Shown: positions 34,588-43,794 of the stretch, piece after piece
How the letters are laid out: the number at the start of each line of letters is the position of its first letter
Numbering within the stretch: the first letter of the stretch is position 1
Assembly: GCA_018266835.1 (NCBI GenBank)
Contig: JAFDZP010000004.1
Span: 1 to 64,000 of the forward strand
Length of the DNA stretch: 64,000 nt
Direction: 5' to 3'
Source: Bacteroidota bacterium
Lineage (GTDB): Bacteria; Bacteroidota; Ignavibacteria; Tepidaquicellales; Tepidaquicellaceae
The notes under the pieces: generated by a model
What the model was told of the DNA's origin: nothing
The model's input: only the letters and a program-made list of their open reading frames with translations
Database searches by the model: none
Translations under genes and position numbers: made by a program

Positions 34588-35297
34588 AATATTATAAAAC
34601 TCTGGCAAAAATCCTGGATAAAAACAGATTAAATATCGTTAAAGAAGAAGTCTCCGAGCATCTGAAGTTCACTATAATATCTGTGCTTTTATGTCTCACT
34701 TCAGTTCTTATTGTTAATAAATATGTGCACGGCTATATGAATGAAGGCTTGTTCAGCAAAATTCATTATGTGCATCTATTTCTTGCAACAATTACTCCCG
34801 TGGCAATTTATTATGCTTTTAATAAAGATGCAGTCAGGGCAATTGGAGTAGGTATATTATCATCTTCCATCGGCTGTACGGTCAGTGATTCCGTTTTCCC
34901 ATATATTGGCGGTCATTTGTTCGGATATAATATGACTCTGCATATCTGCATTTTAGATGAACCGCAGTTTGCATGGTCGGCCATTTTCATAGGGGGATTT
35001 GCAGGAATTTTCCTTCCGCGCCTCTTCAAAAAAATTACACATGTTACTCACTTTGTTCATACATTTGCAGCTACTATGGCAGCAATTGTGTATCTGCTGA
35101 CGTTCGGATTTACAGGAAGCGATACAGTGCAGATAATTTACCTCATAATCATTTTATTTGTCTCAGTTTTAGTACCATGTTTATTGAGTGATATTGTAAT
35201 TCCAAGTTTAGTATTTTCTGAATCAAGCTTTAATGAGATTATGGAGCACCATCACGGTCACAGCCATAGCCACGCTCATTCACACACAAAAGACTGA
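34584..35297 (+). CDS. His-rich-tailed membrane protein, unknown family
   Basis: A 237-residue protein if counted from ATA at 34584; a GTG at 34683 gives 204 residues but cuts into the first membrane helix. The upstream frame encodes a natural-looking lysine-rich start (KYYKTLAKILDKNR) and overlaps the stop of the DUF3299 gene. About six membrane helices follow, with conserved-looking His/Cys/Asp residues inside (SIGCTVSDSVFPYIGGHLFG), then a cytoplasmic or periplasmic tail EHHHGHSHSHAHSH, a likely zinc, nickel or copper binder. I do not recognise the family. The carB gene starts 11 bases later. Confidence 0.72.
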   Translation: MKYYKTLAKILDKNRLNIVKEEVSEHLKFTIISVLLCLTSVLIVNKYVHGYMNEGLFSKIHYVHLFLATITPVAIYYAFNKDAVRAIGVGILSSSIGCTVSDSVFPYIGGHLFGYNMTLHICILDEPQFAWSAIFIGGFAGIFLPRLFKKITHVTHFVHTFAATMAAIVYLLTFGFTGSDTVQIIYLIIILFVSVLVPCLLSDIVIPSLVFSESSFNEIMEHHHGHSHSHAHSHTKD

Positions 35298-35308
35298 TAA
35301 AATTCTAA

Positions 35309-37102
35309 ATGCCAAAATCAAAAAAAATAAATCCTGACCTCTTTTTAAAAGCAAAGAAGTTCGGATTTTCAGATAAGCAGCTCGCCCATATTTTAAATGC
35401 CACAGAAGAAAAAATAAGAAACTACAGGGATAAAAATAAAATTTACCCTGTGTATAAAACTGTTGATACATGCGCAGCAGAGTTTGATGCAAATACACCT
35501 TATCATTACTCCACTTACGAAAAATATAATGAAGTAAAATCCTCAGATAAAGAAAAGATTATTATCTTGGGCGGAGGACCTAACCGCATAGGACAGGGAA
35601 TTGAATTTGATTACTGCTGCGTTCGCTGTGTAAAAGCTCTTCGCGCAGAAGGATATGAAGTAATAATGATTAACTGTAATCCCGAAACAGTCTCAACAGA
35701 TTACGATATAACAGATAAATTATATTTTGAACCGCTGACAGTAGAAGATGTTTTGAATATTATAAGATATGAAAAAAATGTAAAAGGAATAATTGTCAGC
35801 TTCGGAGGACAGACTCCGTTAAAGCTCTCTAAGGAATTAGAGAAAAACGGATTAAAAGTATTAGGAACGTCATCGGAAAATATTGATGTAGCAGAGGATA
35901 GGAAGAAATTTGGTAAACTGTTAGATGAATTAAAAATTCCGAAGCCTGAGTACGGAACTGCATTAAGTTTAAAAGAAGCAATTAAGATTGCAAATAAAAT
36001 CGGTTACCCTGTATTGGTGAGACCTTCGTATGTATTAGGCGGGAGAGCAATGCAGATAGTTTATAATGATGAACAGCTCACGGAATTTTTCTTTGAGGCA
36101 GCAAAGCTTTCGGGAAAACATCCTGTATTAATTGACAAATTTTTAGAAGAGGCGCGTGAGATTGACGTTGATGCAATCGGCGACGGGAAAGATGTTTACA
36201 TAGGAGGAATTATGCAGCATATAGAGGAAGCGGGGATTCACTCAGGCGATAGCACGTCTATACTTCCTCCCATTTCTTTATCTGCGAAAAATCTTAAAGA
36301 GATAAAAGATTATACTAAAAAGCTTGCAATTGCTCTTGAAGTAAAAGGACTGCTGAATATTCAATATGCAATTAAGGACAACGTTGTATATGTTATCGAA
36401 GCGAATCCGAGAGCATCGCGGACAGTTCCGTTTGTAAGCAAGACAACAGGCGTTCAGCTTGCAACTATTGCAGCGCAGGTAATTGCAGGAAAGAAATTAA
36501 AAGATTTTAGGCTGAAGAAGTTTGACGATATAAAATATATCGGAGTGAAGGAATCGGTTTTTCCGTTCCAGAAATTCCCGAAAGTAAAAATGTTTTTAGG
36601 ACCGGAGATGCGCTCAACAGGAGAAGTTATGGGCATCGGCGCAACGTTCGGAGAAGCTATGTTAAAAGCGCAGACATCGACAGGAAATTTATTGCCTACA
36701 GAAGGAAATGTATTTGTGAGCCTTAACAACAATGATAAGAAGTCTAAGTCGTTAAAGATCGTCAAAGAATTTGTTGACATGGGATTTGGAATTATAGGAA
36801 CAATCGGCACAGCAAAATACTTGAACGAAAACGGAATAAAAGCAGAGCCTGTATTTAAAGTCCTGGAAGGAAGACCTAACGTAGTTGACAGAATTAAGAA
36901 CGGAGATATAAAACTTGTAATAAATACTCCATTGGGAAAGGAATCACGTTATGATGAGTATGCAATCGGATGGGCAGCAGTGCAGCAGAAGATACCGTTT
37001 ATTACAACGCTTTCTGCAGCTGACTCAGTTGTACAGGGAATTAAAGAATTAAAATCAGGCAGAGTGAATGTAAAAAGCCTGCAGGAATATTATGTGGAAT
37101 AG
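35309..37102 (+). CDS. carB: Carbamoyl-phosphate synthase large subunit, C-terminal half (split CarB)
   Basis: A 597-residue protein matching only the second half of CarB (about 1070 residues elsewhere). It begins inside the oligomerisation domain (KAKKFGFSDKQLAHIL, VDTCAAEFDANTPYHYSTYE), then has the second ATP-grasp synthetase unit with GGGPNRIGQGIEFDYC, VRPSYVLGGRAM and EANPRASRTVPF, and the C-terminal MGS-like regulatory domain from about 465 (GIIGTIGTAKYLNENG). It should phosphorylate carbamate with ATP. The N-terminal half is not in this window. An in-frame stop lies directly before the ATG, so this is a genuine separate gene, as in Aquifex and some archaea. Confidence 0.9.
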   Translation: MPKSKKINPDLFLKAKKFGFSDKQLAHILNATEEKIRNYRDKNKIYPVYKTVDTCAAEFDANTPYHYSTYEKYNEVKSSDKEKIIILGGGPNRIGQGIEFDYCCVRCVKALRAEGYEVIMINCNPETVSTDYDITDKLYFEPLTVEDVLNIIRYEKNVKGIIVSFGGQTPLKLSKELEKNGLKVLGTSSENIDVAEDRKKFGKLLDELKIPKPEYGTALSLKEAIKIANKIGYPVLVRPSYVLGGRAMQIVYNDEQLTEFFFEAAKLSGKHPVLIDKFLEEAREIDVDAIGDGKDVYIGGIMQHIEEAGIHSGDSTSILPPISLSAKNLKEIKDYTKKLAIALEVKGLLNIQYAIKDNVVYVIEANPRASRTVPFVSKTTGVQLATIAAQVIAGKKLKDFRLKKFDDIKYIGVKESVFPFQKFPKVKMFLGPEMRSTGEVMGIGATFGEAMLKAQTSTGNLLPTEGNVFVSLNNNDKKSKSLKIVKEFVDMGFGIIGTIGTAKYLNENGIKAEPVFKVLEGRPNVVDRIKNGDIKLVINTPLGKESRYDEYAIGWAAVQQKIPFITTLSAADSVVQGIKELKSGRVNVKSLQEYYVE

Positions 37103-37495
37103 TTAAACTAAGATATCACTAGTTAAATAAAATCTTCCAATCTTCGCATCAATCTTTTCGCCGTTATCTTTTTCAAAAGTATAATGGCCTTCCATTGTGC
37201 CCCATTCAGTATCAAGCGGAGTAAAGCTTGAGTATTCAAAATTTTGCCCGGGTTTCAGATACGGAAACTGACCTACAACGCCTTCGCCTTTAACTTCATT
37301 TTCATCTCCGTCAGCATTGATAATTAACCAATAACGTGAAAGCAACTGCAAGTTCTCCTCACTGTTATTTGTAATACGGATGTTATAGATAAAAAAGAAA
37401 AGTTTTTTATCGGGCTCTGAGCGCTCGGGAATAAATTCGGGAGTCACCTCTATTCTTATTCCCTCTGTTGTTGTATCTGAATTTGGATTTGTCAT
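37103..37495 (-). CDS. apaG: ApaG domain protein
   Basis: A 130-residue all-beta protein of the ApaG/DUF525 family: IRIEVTPEFIPERS, FIYNIRITNNSEENLQLLSRYW and GVVGQFPYLKPG, EYSSFTPLDTEWGTMEGHY. ApaG is a small fibronectin-like protein linked to stress tolerance and cation handling in gammaproteobacteria; its role is unclear. Its stop codon directly abuts the carB stop codon with no base between the two convergent genes. Confidence 0.93.
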   Translation of the reverse strand: MTNPNSDTTTEGIRIEVTPEFIPERSEPDKKLFFFIYNIRITNNSEENLQLLSRYWLIINADGDENEVKGEGVVGQFPYLKPGQNFEYSSFTPLDTEWGTMEGHYTFEKDNGEKIDAKIGRFYLTSDILV

Positions 37496-37516
37496 AGTCT
37501 TGCTAATATATTAATT

Positions 37517-39778
37517 CTATTTTTTAAACTTTTCAAGTAACATTTTTAGCTTATCCTCTTTTTCTTCCATCTTGCTCTGCTGCTTTGCTTTAAAAGCATT
37601 CGGGTCAACCTTTGTGTTAGTATTTTTAACTACAGGTTTCGCTCCGGGTTCCTTCATGCTTAATTGAATTCTTTTTCTTGCTAAATCGACTTCAACTACG
37701 GTAACGTCAACCTTTTGCGCAACCTTTAAAACTTCGGCAGGATTTTTTATAAATCTATCCGTTATCTGACTGATGTGAACAAGCCCGTCCTGATGAACTC
37801 CTATATCAACGAATGCGCCGAAAGCAGTTAAGTTTGTTACAATGCCCGGCAGTTTCATTCCCGGCTTTAAGTCTTCCATCTTCTCGATTCCTTCAGCAAA
37901 TTTGAACAGCTCGAATTTTTGTCGGGGGTCGCGTCCCGGCTTTGCAAGTTCGTCCATTATATCATTTAATGTTGGTAAGCCGACTGTATCCGATACATAT
38001 TTATTTATATTAATTTTTTTTCTGAGTTCATCTGAATGCATTAATTCTTCTACAGTGCAGCCAACATCCTTTGCCATCTGATAAACAATGTCGTAGCTTT
38101 CAGGGTGAACAGCAGATGAATCCAACGGATTTTTTGCATCGCGGATTCTTAAAAATCCTGCTGCCTGCTCAAATGCTTTGTTGCCGAGTCTCGGTACTTT
38201 TAAAACTTCATCGCGTGATTTGAACGCACCTTTATCATTTCTATAATCTATAATACTTTTTGCAAGCTTGGGTCCGAGTCCTGAAACGTATGTCAACAAC
38301 TCTTTGCTAGCAGTGTTTAACTCAACACCAACTTTATTCACGCAGCTAATTACAACATCATCAAGTTTTTCTTTCAGTGCTTTCTGGTCAACATCATGCT
38401 GATACTGTCCTACGCCGATCGACTTCGCATCAATTTTCACAAGCTCAGCAAGCGGGTCCATAAGTCTTCTTCCTATAGAAACTGAGCCTCTTACTGTAAC
38501 ATCGTAATCGGGAAATTCCTCTCTCGCAACTTCCGATGCAGAGTAAATAGATGCTCCGGATTCGTTTACCATTATAGTAGGAATATCTCTTCCGAAATCC
38601 ACTGTCTTAACAAAAGCTTCTGTCTCTCTGCTTGCAGTTCCGTTGCCGATTGCAATTACGTCCGGTTTATATTCTTCAGCAAGCTTTATTAATTTTTCCG
38701 CAGCAAGTTTCTTCATCGCATCGGATTGTGTCGGATAAATATTATCGTTCTTTAAAAGCTTTCCATTCTCATCAAGGCATACGACTTTGCAGCCTGTTCT
38801 GAATCCCGGGTCAATCGCCAAAACTCTTTTTTCTCCCAATGGAGCAGCAAGTAAAAGCTGACGTAAATTATCCGCGAATACTGCAATCGCTTCTTTATCG
38901 GCAGTCTCTTTGCTGATAACTCTTGCTTCAGTTTCCATTGAAGGACCGAGCAGTCTTTTATACGAATCATCTATTGCAATCTTTACCTGAGCAGCAGAAT
39001 CATTATTTCCTTTTACAAAAATACTTTGCATTAAATTAATTGCTTCTTCCGTTTCAGGCTCTGCCTTCAATGATAAAAATCCTTCGTTCTCTCCGCGTCT
39101 CATTGCTAGAACTCTGTGAGAAGGAGCTGATGAAATCGGCTCGCGCCATTCGTAATAATCTTTATACTTAATTCCTTCTTCTTCTTTTCCTGAAACAACT
39201 TTTGAAATGAAAACGCCTTTTTTCTGATAAAGGTCACGCATCTTTTCGCGCGCTTCCTGATTTTCGCTTACCCACTCCGCTATAATATCTCTTGCGCCCT
39301 GCAAAGCTTCTTCGATTGTGTTAACGCCTTTCTCTGCATCGATATATTTTTCCGCTTCGGCAATTATATCAATATCTCCCTGCGCGAAAATAGATTCACC
39401 CAATGGTTCCAGTCCTTTTTCTTTTGCAACCGTAGCCTTCGTTCTTCTCTTTGGTCTGTAGGGCAAATAAATATCTTCAAGCTCGGTAAGAGTTATTGCA
39501 GCTTCTATTTTTTCTTTTAATTCGTCGGTGAGTAATTTTCTTTCTTCAAGCGAGTTAAGTATTGCAGCTCTGCGTTTATCTAATTCTTCTAACTGGGAAA
39601 TTCTGTCTCTTACAGCTGCGATTACAACTTCATCAAGACTGCCTGTAACTTCTTTTCTGTATCGTGCAATGAACGGCACAGTTGCATCTTCGTTTAATAA
39701 CTGCGCAACTGCAAGCACCTGTTTCTGTGTTATGGAAAGTTCGTTAGCAATTTGTTTTGTGTGTAAGGGATTCATCAT
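37517..39778 (-). CDS. tex: Tex-family S1 RNA-binding protein
   Basis: A 753-residue protein with the Tex architecture: helical N-terminal domain (SITQKQVLAVAQLLNE, VPFIARYRKE), a YqgF/RuvC-like domain (VLAIDPGFRTGCKVVCLDE), HhH motifs (ELLTYVSGLGPKLAKSI) and a C-terminal S1 domain at about 640-715 (GIVTNLTAFGAFVDIGVHQDG), then a Lys-rich tail. Tex binds nucleic acids and associates with transcription and ribosomes; it affects stress resistance in several bacteria. It lies 22 bases upstream of apaG on the same strand. Confidence 0.95.
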   Translation of the reverse strand: MMNPLHTKQIANELSITQKQVLAVAQLLNEDATVPFIARYRKEVTGSLDEVVIAAVRDRISQLEELDKRRAAILNSLEERKLLTDELKEKIEAAITLTELEDIYLPYRPKRRTKATVAKEKGLEPLGESIFAQGDIDIIAEAEKYIDAEKGVNTIEEALQGARDIIAEWVSENQEAREKMRDLYQKKGVFISKVVSGKEEEGIKYKDYYEWREPISSAPSHRVLAMRRGENEGFLSLKAEPETEEAINLMQSIFVKGNNDSAAQVKIAIDDSYKRLLGPSMETEARVISKETADKEAIAVFADNLRQLLLAAPLGEKRVLAIDPGFRTGCKVVCLDENGKLLKNDNIYPTQSDAMKKLAAEKLIKLAEEYKPDVIAIGNGTASRETEAFVKTVDFGRDIPTIMVNESGASIYSASEVAREEFPDYDVTVRGSVSIGRRLMDPLAELVKIDAKSIGVGQYQHDVDQKALKEKLDDVVISCVNKVGVELNTASKELLTYVSGLGPKLAKSIIDYRNDKGAFKSRDEVLKVPRLGNKAFEQAAGFLRIRDAKNPLDSSAVHPESYDIVYQMAKDVGCTVEELMHSDELRKKININKYVSDTVGLPTLNDIMDELAKPGRDPRQKFELFKFAEGIEKMEDLKPGMKLPGIVTNLTAFGAFVDIGVHQDGLVHISQITDRFIKNPAEVLKVAQKVDVTVVEVDLARKRIQLSMKEPGAKPVVKNTNTKVDPNAFKAKQQSKMEEKEDKLKMLLEKFKK

Positions 39779-39945
39779 TATCTGTATTCTAAATTTTTAT
39801 ATAAATAAATATGCCACCTTTAACTAAATAAGCTGCAAGATGGCATTCAGTTGTAAAATTGTAAATGCAAAATAATTTTAAAAAGAAGTAATTATAATAC
39901 AGAAAAATTTATATTGCGTAATATTTAAAATTCAGAAAATCTCAC

Positions 39946-40521
39946 TCATTCTCTTTTTACTCCGTTTCGAATTAATCTTTTTAATATTTCAAATTTCTTT
40001 TGACGGTTGTATTTAGAGATATCAAGTGTTTCATATTCCTTTACGGGAATACTGATTATAATACCAATAAGAGTAGTTGGAATTGCAAGTGCTGTCCCGA
40101 ACAGAAATCCTGTTCCCACATGATCAGCAAAATCAGGTTTTCTGCTTCCATCTCCTACAGGATTAAATTTTCCTTCTATTGCGCCCAGAACGAATCCGAG
40201 ACCAAATCCTATTAGTGCGCTTGTACCTATAATTGAACCTTTGCTAGGACCTATCTTGTATCCGAACTTATCTATCCTGTCAAAAACAATTTTCTTGCTC
40301 ACATATTTATTCATGTTTGAGTTCTGACCGTAAATGATTTGTTCAAAAGTCAGAGAAATCGAATCAATATCGGTAAGGCACACATCGTCTAATTTTTCAA
40401 TTTCTTTGTTATAATTCAGATAAGAGATATAAAAGATTTTGTCGGTTTTATATGAACTGTCAGTTTGAGAAAATACTTTTGCAGTAAAGATAATAAGTAG
40501 ACATAAAATTATTTTTTTCAT
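39946..40521 (-). CDS. Exported protein of unknown function
   Basis: A 191-residue protein with a signal peptide (IILCLLIIFTAKVFSQ). The mature part has a short beta region, then two hydrophobic Gly-rich segments (IIGTSALIGFGLGFVLGAIE and LFGTALAIPTTLIGIIISIP). No family recognised. The open frame extends to 40569, but the start at 40521 gives the signal peptide and avoids overlap with the upstream gene. It pairs with the gene at 40535-40891. Confidence 0.6.
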   Translation of the reverse strand: MKKIILCLLIIFTAKVFSQTDSSYKTDKIFYISYLNYNKEIEKLDDVCLTDIDSISLTFEQIIYGQNSNMNKYVSKKIVFDRIDKFGYKIGPSKGSIIGTSALIGFGLGFVLGAIEGKFNPVGDGSRKPDFADHVGTGFLFGTALAIPTTLIGIIISIPVKEYETLDISKYNRQKKFEILKRLIRNGVKRE

Positions 40522-40534
40522 ATCGGAGCCTGAT

Positions 40535-40891
40535 TTATTTTTCGGAGGCAATGCCGCCAATAATTGCACCTACCAATGCCCCTGCTACTCCTCCAACTAG
40601 TACTGCAGGGAATGAAATTTTAGTATCTGAGTGCGGCTCCAATGAAAAACTGCTTGCTAAAACTCCTATTAAAATTCCGCTGCATCCGCCGACCACAGCA
40701 CCTATTAACATTCCTGAATCTTTGTCTGAAGTTTGTTCTGTGGAATCTTTTGTGAGTGATTTAATTGATTTGTTAGATTTGTAAAGAGTGTTTGTAGAAA
40801 GTGATGTATCTGTGATTGAAGCACTTGATTGTGCGAAAAGATTCCAGCTTAGAAATGAAAACAATAGAGACAAAACAATGAGGATTTTCAT
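40535..40891 (-). CDS. Exported glycine-zipper-like small protein
   Basis: A 118-residue protein with a signal peptide (ILIVLSLLFSFLSWNLFAQ), a Ser/Thr/Lys-rich middle and two Gly/Ala-rich hydrophobic segments (MLIGAVVGGCSGILIGVLAS and VGGVAGALVGAIIGGIAS) with glycine-zipper spacing. Such segments pack tightly in membranes. It lies 13 bases before the next exported protein gene, which has a similar Gly-rich hydrophobic pattern, so they may work together. Confidence 0.65.
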   Translation of the reverse strand: MKILIVLSLLFSFLSWNLFAQSSASITDTSLSTNTLYKSNKSIKSLTKDSTEQTSDKDSGMLIGAVVGGCSGILIGVLASSFSLEPHSDTKISFPAVLVGGVAGALVGAIIGGIASEK

Positions 40892-40902
40892 TACAATAAA
40901 GT

Positions 40903-42537
40903 TTAAGTTGCTGCAGCGATTGCCTTAGCTACATTCTGCCCGTCCAGAGCGGCAGAAATAATTCCTCCGGCATATCCCGCACCTTCACCGCAGGGGTAAA
41001 GTCTACTTACTTTAATGTGCTGATAATCAGTTTTGTTCCGCGGAATTTTTACAGGCGAGCTTGTACGTGACTCAATCCCCACCATCATTCCTTCATTTGA
41101 AAAATATCCTTTCATTTTTTTACCGTAATCCACGAAAGCCGATTTTAATTTTATTGAAAAAAATTCCGGAAGCAATAAATCAAAATCATGAGAGTAAACT
41201 CCCGGTATATAGGAAGTGTCATTTAATTCTAAAGATGTTATCCCTTTTACAAAATCTGTTATCTTCTGTGCGGGGGCAGCCTGAGTTTCTTTTCCTGATG
41301 CATTAAAAAATCTTTTTTCTATTAAGGATTGTATAAGCAAACCGTCAAAATCAGGGCTTAACACATCAAGATTATTGTTTACTCTGAACTCTTCCTTTAA
41401 ATTTTTCACTTCGTTTGGATTTTCTTTTTTTATCTCATCTAAAATAATTTTGTAATCATCTGTTTCCAGAGCAACTACAATTCCTGAGTTCGCAAATTTT
41501 GAATCTCTGCGGGACATGGACATTCCGTTAACAACTAACTCTTTAGGTGCTGTTGCAGCAGGCACAATCAGTCCGCCCGGACACATGCAAAATGAAAAAA
41601 CTCCTCTGCCGTCTGTCTGTGTAACAAGTTTATAGCTTGATGCAGGTAAATATTTATCGCGTGGATTTTGTTTGTATTGAATTTCATCTATCAGTTCCTG
41701 CGGATGCTCTGCCCTCACTCCTATTGCATACGGCTTTGCTTCCAGATATACATTTCTTTTCTGCAAAAGAAAAAATATGTCCCGTGCAGAATGACCCGTT
41801 GCAAGTATAACTGCATCGGCTGTATGTTCTTCTTTATCATTTACAATTACACCCTTCATCACTTCATTATCAATTATGAAGTCCGTTACTTTAGAATCAA
41901 AATGAATCTCTCCTCCGAATTCCAAAATTGTATCTCTTAACTTCTGCACAACTCCCGGCAATTTGTTTGAACCGATATGAGGATGTGACTCAACTAAAAT
42001 GTTTTTATCTGCGCCATGCTCAACTAAAATCCGTAACGCCTTATCAATGTCTCCGCGTTTATGTGAGCGGGTATAAAGCTTGCCGTCGGAATATGTTCCT
42101 GCGCCGCCTTCACCAAAGCAATAATTTGAATCGGGATTTACAATGCTGAACTGCTGTATGGCTCTTAAATCTTTTCTGCGTTCCCTTACATCTTTTCCTC
42201 TGTCAAAAATAACAGGTTTGATTCCATGTTCGATTAACTCAAGCGCGGCGAAATATCCTGCAGGACCTGCGCCCACAATAATTACTTTCTTTTTATCGGA
42301 AGTTTTTTTGTATGATGATTTAACGGGAGGAGTTTTTTTCGGGACTTCATTTATATAAACATTGACAAGGAGATTTATTCGGGGATATCTTGAACGCGCA
42401 TCAATTGAACTGCGGTCTTTTTGAATGTGTAATGTATCACTTTTTTTTAGAGATAATTTGCTTCTTACAAGCTCTTCGATGAATTTATCATCGGTTGATT
42501 CCTTCGGTGAAAGAATCAGTTCAATTCTTTTAATCAT
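40903..42537 (-). CDS. FAD-dependent dehydrogenase (COG2509 type)
   Basis: A 544-residue flavoprotein. A small N-terminal domain (about 1-75) precedes the FAD-binding Rossmann motif VIIVGAGPAGYFAALEL near 90-106. Then come FGEGGAGTYSDGKLYTR, ADAVILATGHSARDIF, FSFCMCPGG and a C-terminal GEGAGYAGGIISAALDG. These are the signatures of the COG2509 group of uncharacterised FAD dehydrogenases. The substrate is unknown. Confidence 0.88.
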   Translation of the reverse strand: MIKRIELILSPKESTDDKFIEELVRSKLSLKKSDTLHIQKDRSSIDARSRYPRINLLVNVYINEVPKKTPPVKSSYKKTSDKKKVIIVGAGPAGYFAALELIEHGIKPVIFDRGKDVRERRKDLRAIQQFSIVNPDSNYCFGEGGAGTYSDGKLYTRSHKRGDIDKALRILVEHGADKNILVESHPHIGSNKLPGVVQKLRDTILEFGGEIHFDSKVTDFIIDNEVMKGVIVNDKEEHTADAVILATGHSARDIFFLLQKRNVYLEAKPYAIGVRAEHPQELIDEIQYKQNPRDKYLPASSYKLVTQTDGRGVFSFCMCPGGLIVPAATAPKELVVNGMSMSRRDSKFANSGIVVALETDDYKIILDEIKKENPNEVKNLKEEFRVNNNLDVLSPDFDGLLIQSLIEKRFFNASGKETQAAPAQKITDFVKGITSLELNDTSYIPGVYSHDFDLLLPEFFSIKLKSAFVDYGKKMKGYFSNEGMMVGIESRTSSPVKIPRNKTDYQHIKVSRLYPCGEGAGYAGGIISAALDGQNVAKAIAAAT

Positions 42538-42593
42538 TTAATAAAAAGTTCACTATTTATGTGAAAAAATTTAAGAGGTATAAATTAATCCGG

Positions 42594-43136
42594 TTACTGT
42601 TTTATTTTTTCTGCAAGCTCTTTACCGAGCAGGATGAGTTTATTTTGTGTGGATTCATCTTTACAGCTGCCGTCTTCATTGAAAATATTCTGAGCAAGCG
42701 GAATATAAATCTGTGTTGGCAAAACATGTGCTGCAAGCACACGGAATACCGGAAGGAATGCAAGCTGCGCACGGACTGTGCCCCATAAACTTGTTGAAGC
42801 TCCCGCTAATGCAATCCACTTTCCTTTGAAGGGCTGGTCTTTAAAACGTGAGAGCCAGTCAATAACATTTTTGAATCCGCCGGGAAGAGAGTGATTGTAT
42901 TCAGGTGTGCAGATTAAAATTCCCTTAGCCTCTGCAATTTTTTCTTTTAGTATAAGAACGTTTTCAGGTTTGCCCGCTTTATCAATATCTTCATCATAAA
43001 TTGGCATCGGGTAGTCACGCAAATCTATTTCTTCAACAATAGCGCCCGCATCGCGAGCGCCTTGTATCATAAATTTCAAAGCCATTTTGTTGTAGGATTT
43101 CTCCCTGAAACTGCCTGCAATGGCAATGATTTTCAT
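42594..43136 (-). CDS. NADPH-dependent FMN reductase family protein
   Basis: A 180-residue flavodoxin-like protein: IIAIAGSFREKSYNKMAL (FMN phosphate loop), DLRDYPMPIYDEDI, then ICTPEYNHSLPGGFKNVIDW, the family's main signature, and LAGASTSLWGTVRAQ. Family members reduce FMN, quinones, azo dyes or chromate with NAD(P)H in the cytoplasm. It follows the outer-membrane barrel gene by 10 bases. Confidence 0.92.
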   Translation of the reverse strand: MKIIAIAGSFREKSYNKMALKFMIQGARDAGAIVEEIDLRDYPMPIYDEDIDKAGKPENVLILKEKIAEAKGILICTPEYNHSLPGGFKNVIDWLSRFKDQPFKGKWIALAGASTSLWGTVRAQLAFLPVFRVLAAHVLPTQIYIPLAQNIFNEDGSCKDESTQNKLILLGKELAEKIKQ

Positions 43137-43146
43137 TCCGAAAATT

Positions 43147-43794
43147 TTAGAATTTTACACCGAAGGTCATCTGAAAACCTGTAAGGTTGCTTATATTTTT
43201 ATCATACAAGCTGTTAACATCTTTTCCTATTGGAGTGACGTATGAGTAATTTACATTGAATGAGAATGCAACGGATTGTGTCTCGCTGAATTCAAGACCT
43301 GCGCCTGCATATCCGCCCATGGCAAATGCTGCCTGGAAATATCCCATTGCATTGAAGTACTCTCTTGAATATGGATTAGTTAAAACTAACGAGGGTGAAA
43401 TACCAAAGTTTACTATTGGTCTTATGCTGCCTTCAATATCGTCTCCGAAAATTTGTTTTTTAATTCCGATGTTGACGGGAATTAAAAATATTCTGTTCTC
43501 TTTATTTGGAGTATTTTTCTGGCCGTAAATATCGTACTGCTCAAACTCACGTGTATCAGAAACGCTCATTAAAGAAATTCCTGCAATGAGCTGAGTATTT
43601 CTGTTTAAACTTGAATAATGATTTAGTGTTGGTCCGAATCCGTTTTCAGAGTAAGTAAATGAGAGTCCCCAGGGATTGGGTTTTTCAACTTTAGGTTTAA
43701 CTTTTGTTTTTGATGTTAATGAATCTGAGGCATTTGCTGATGTAAAACATAGGGGTAATAGAACAAGGGCTAAAATAACACTTAATTTCTTCAT
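43147..43794 (-). CDS. Outer-membrane beta-barrel-like protein, unknown
   Basis: A 215-residue protein with a signal peptide (LSVILALVLLPLCFTSANA). The mature part alternates polar and hydrophobic residues in strand-length segments and ends with TGFQMTFGVKF, a terminal aromatic as in outer-membrane barrels. The predicted fold is an 8-10 stranded porin-like barrel. No specific family recognised. Confidence 0.7.
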   Translation of the reverse strand: MKKLSVILALVLLPLCFTSANASDSLTSKTKVKPKVEKPNPWGLSFTYSENGFGPTLNHYSSLNRNTQLIAGISLMSVSDTREFEQYDIYGQKNTPNKENRIFLIPVNIGIKKQIFGDDIEGSIRPIVNFGISPSLVLTNPYSREYFNAMGYFQAAFAMGGYAGAGLEFSETQSVAFSFNVNYSYVTPIGKDVNSLYDKNISNLTGFQMTFGVKF

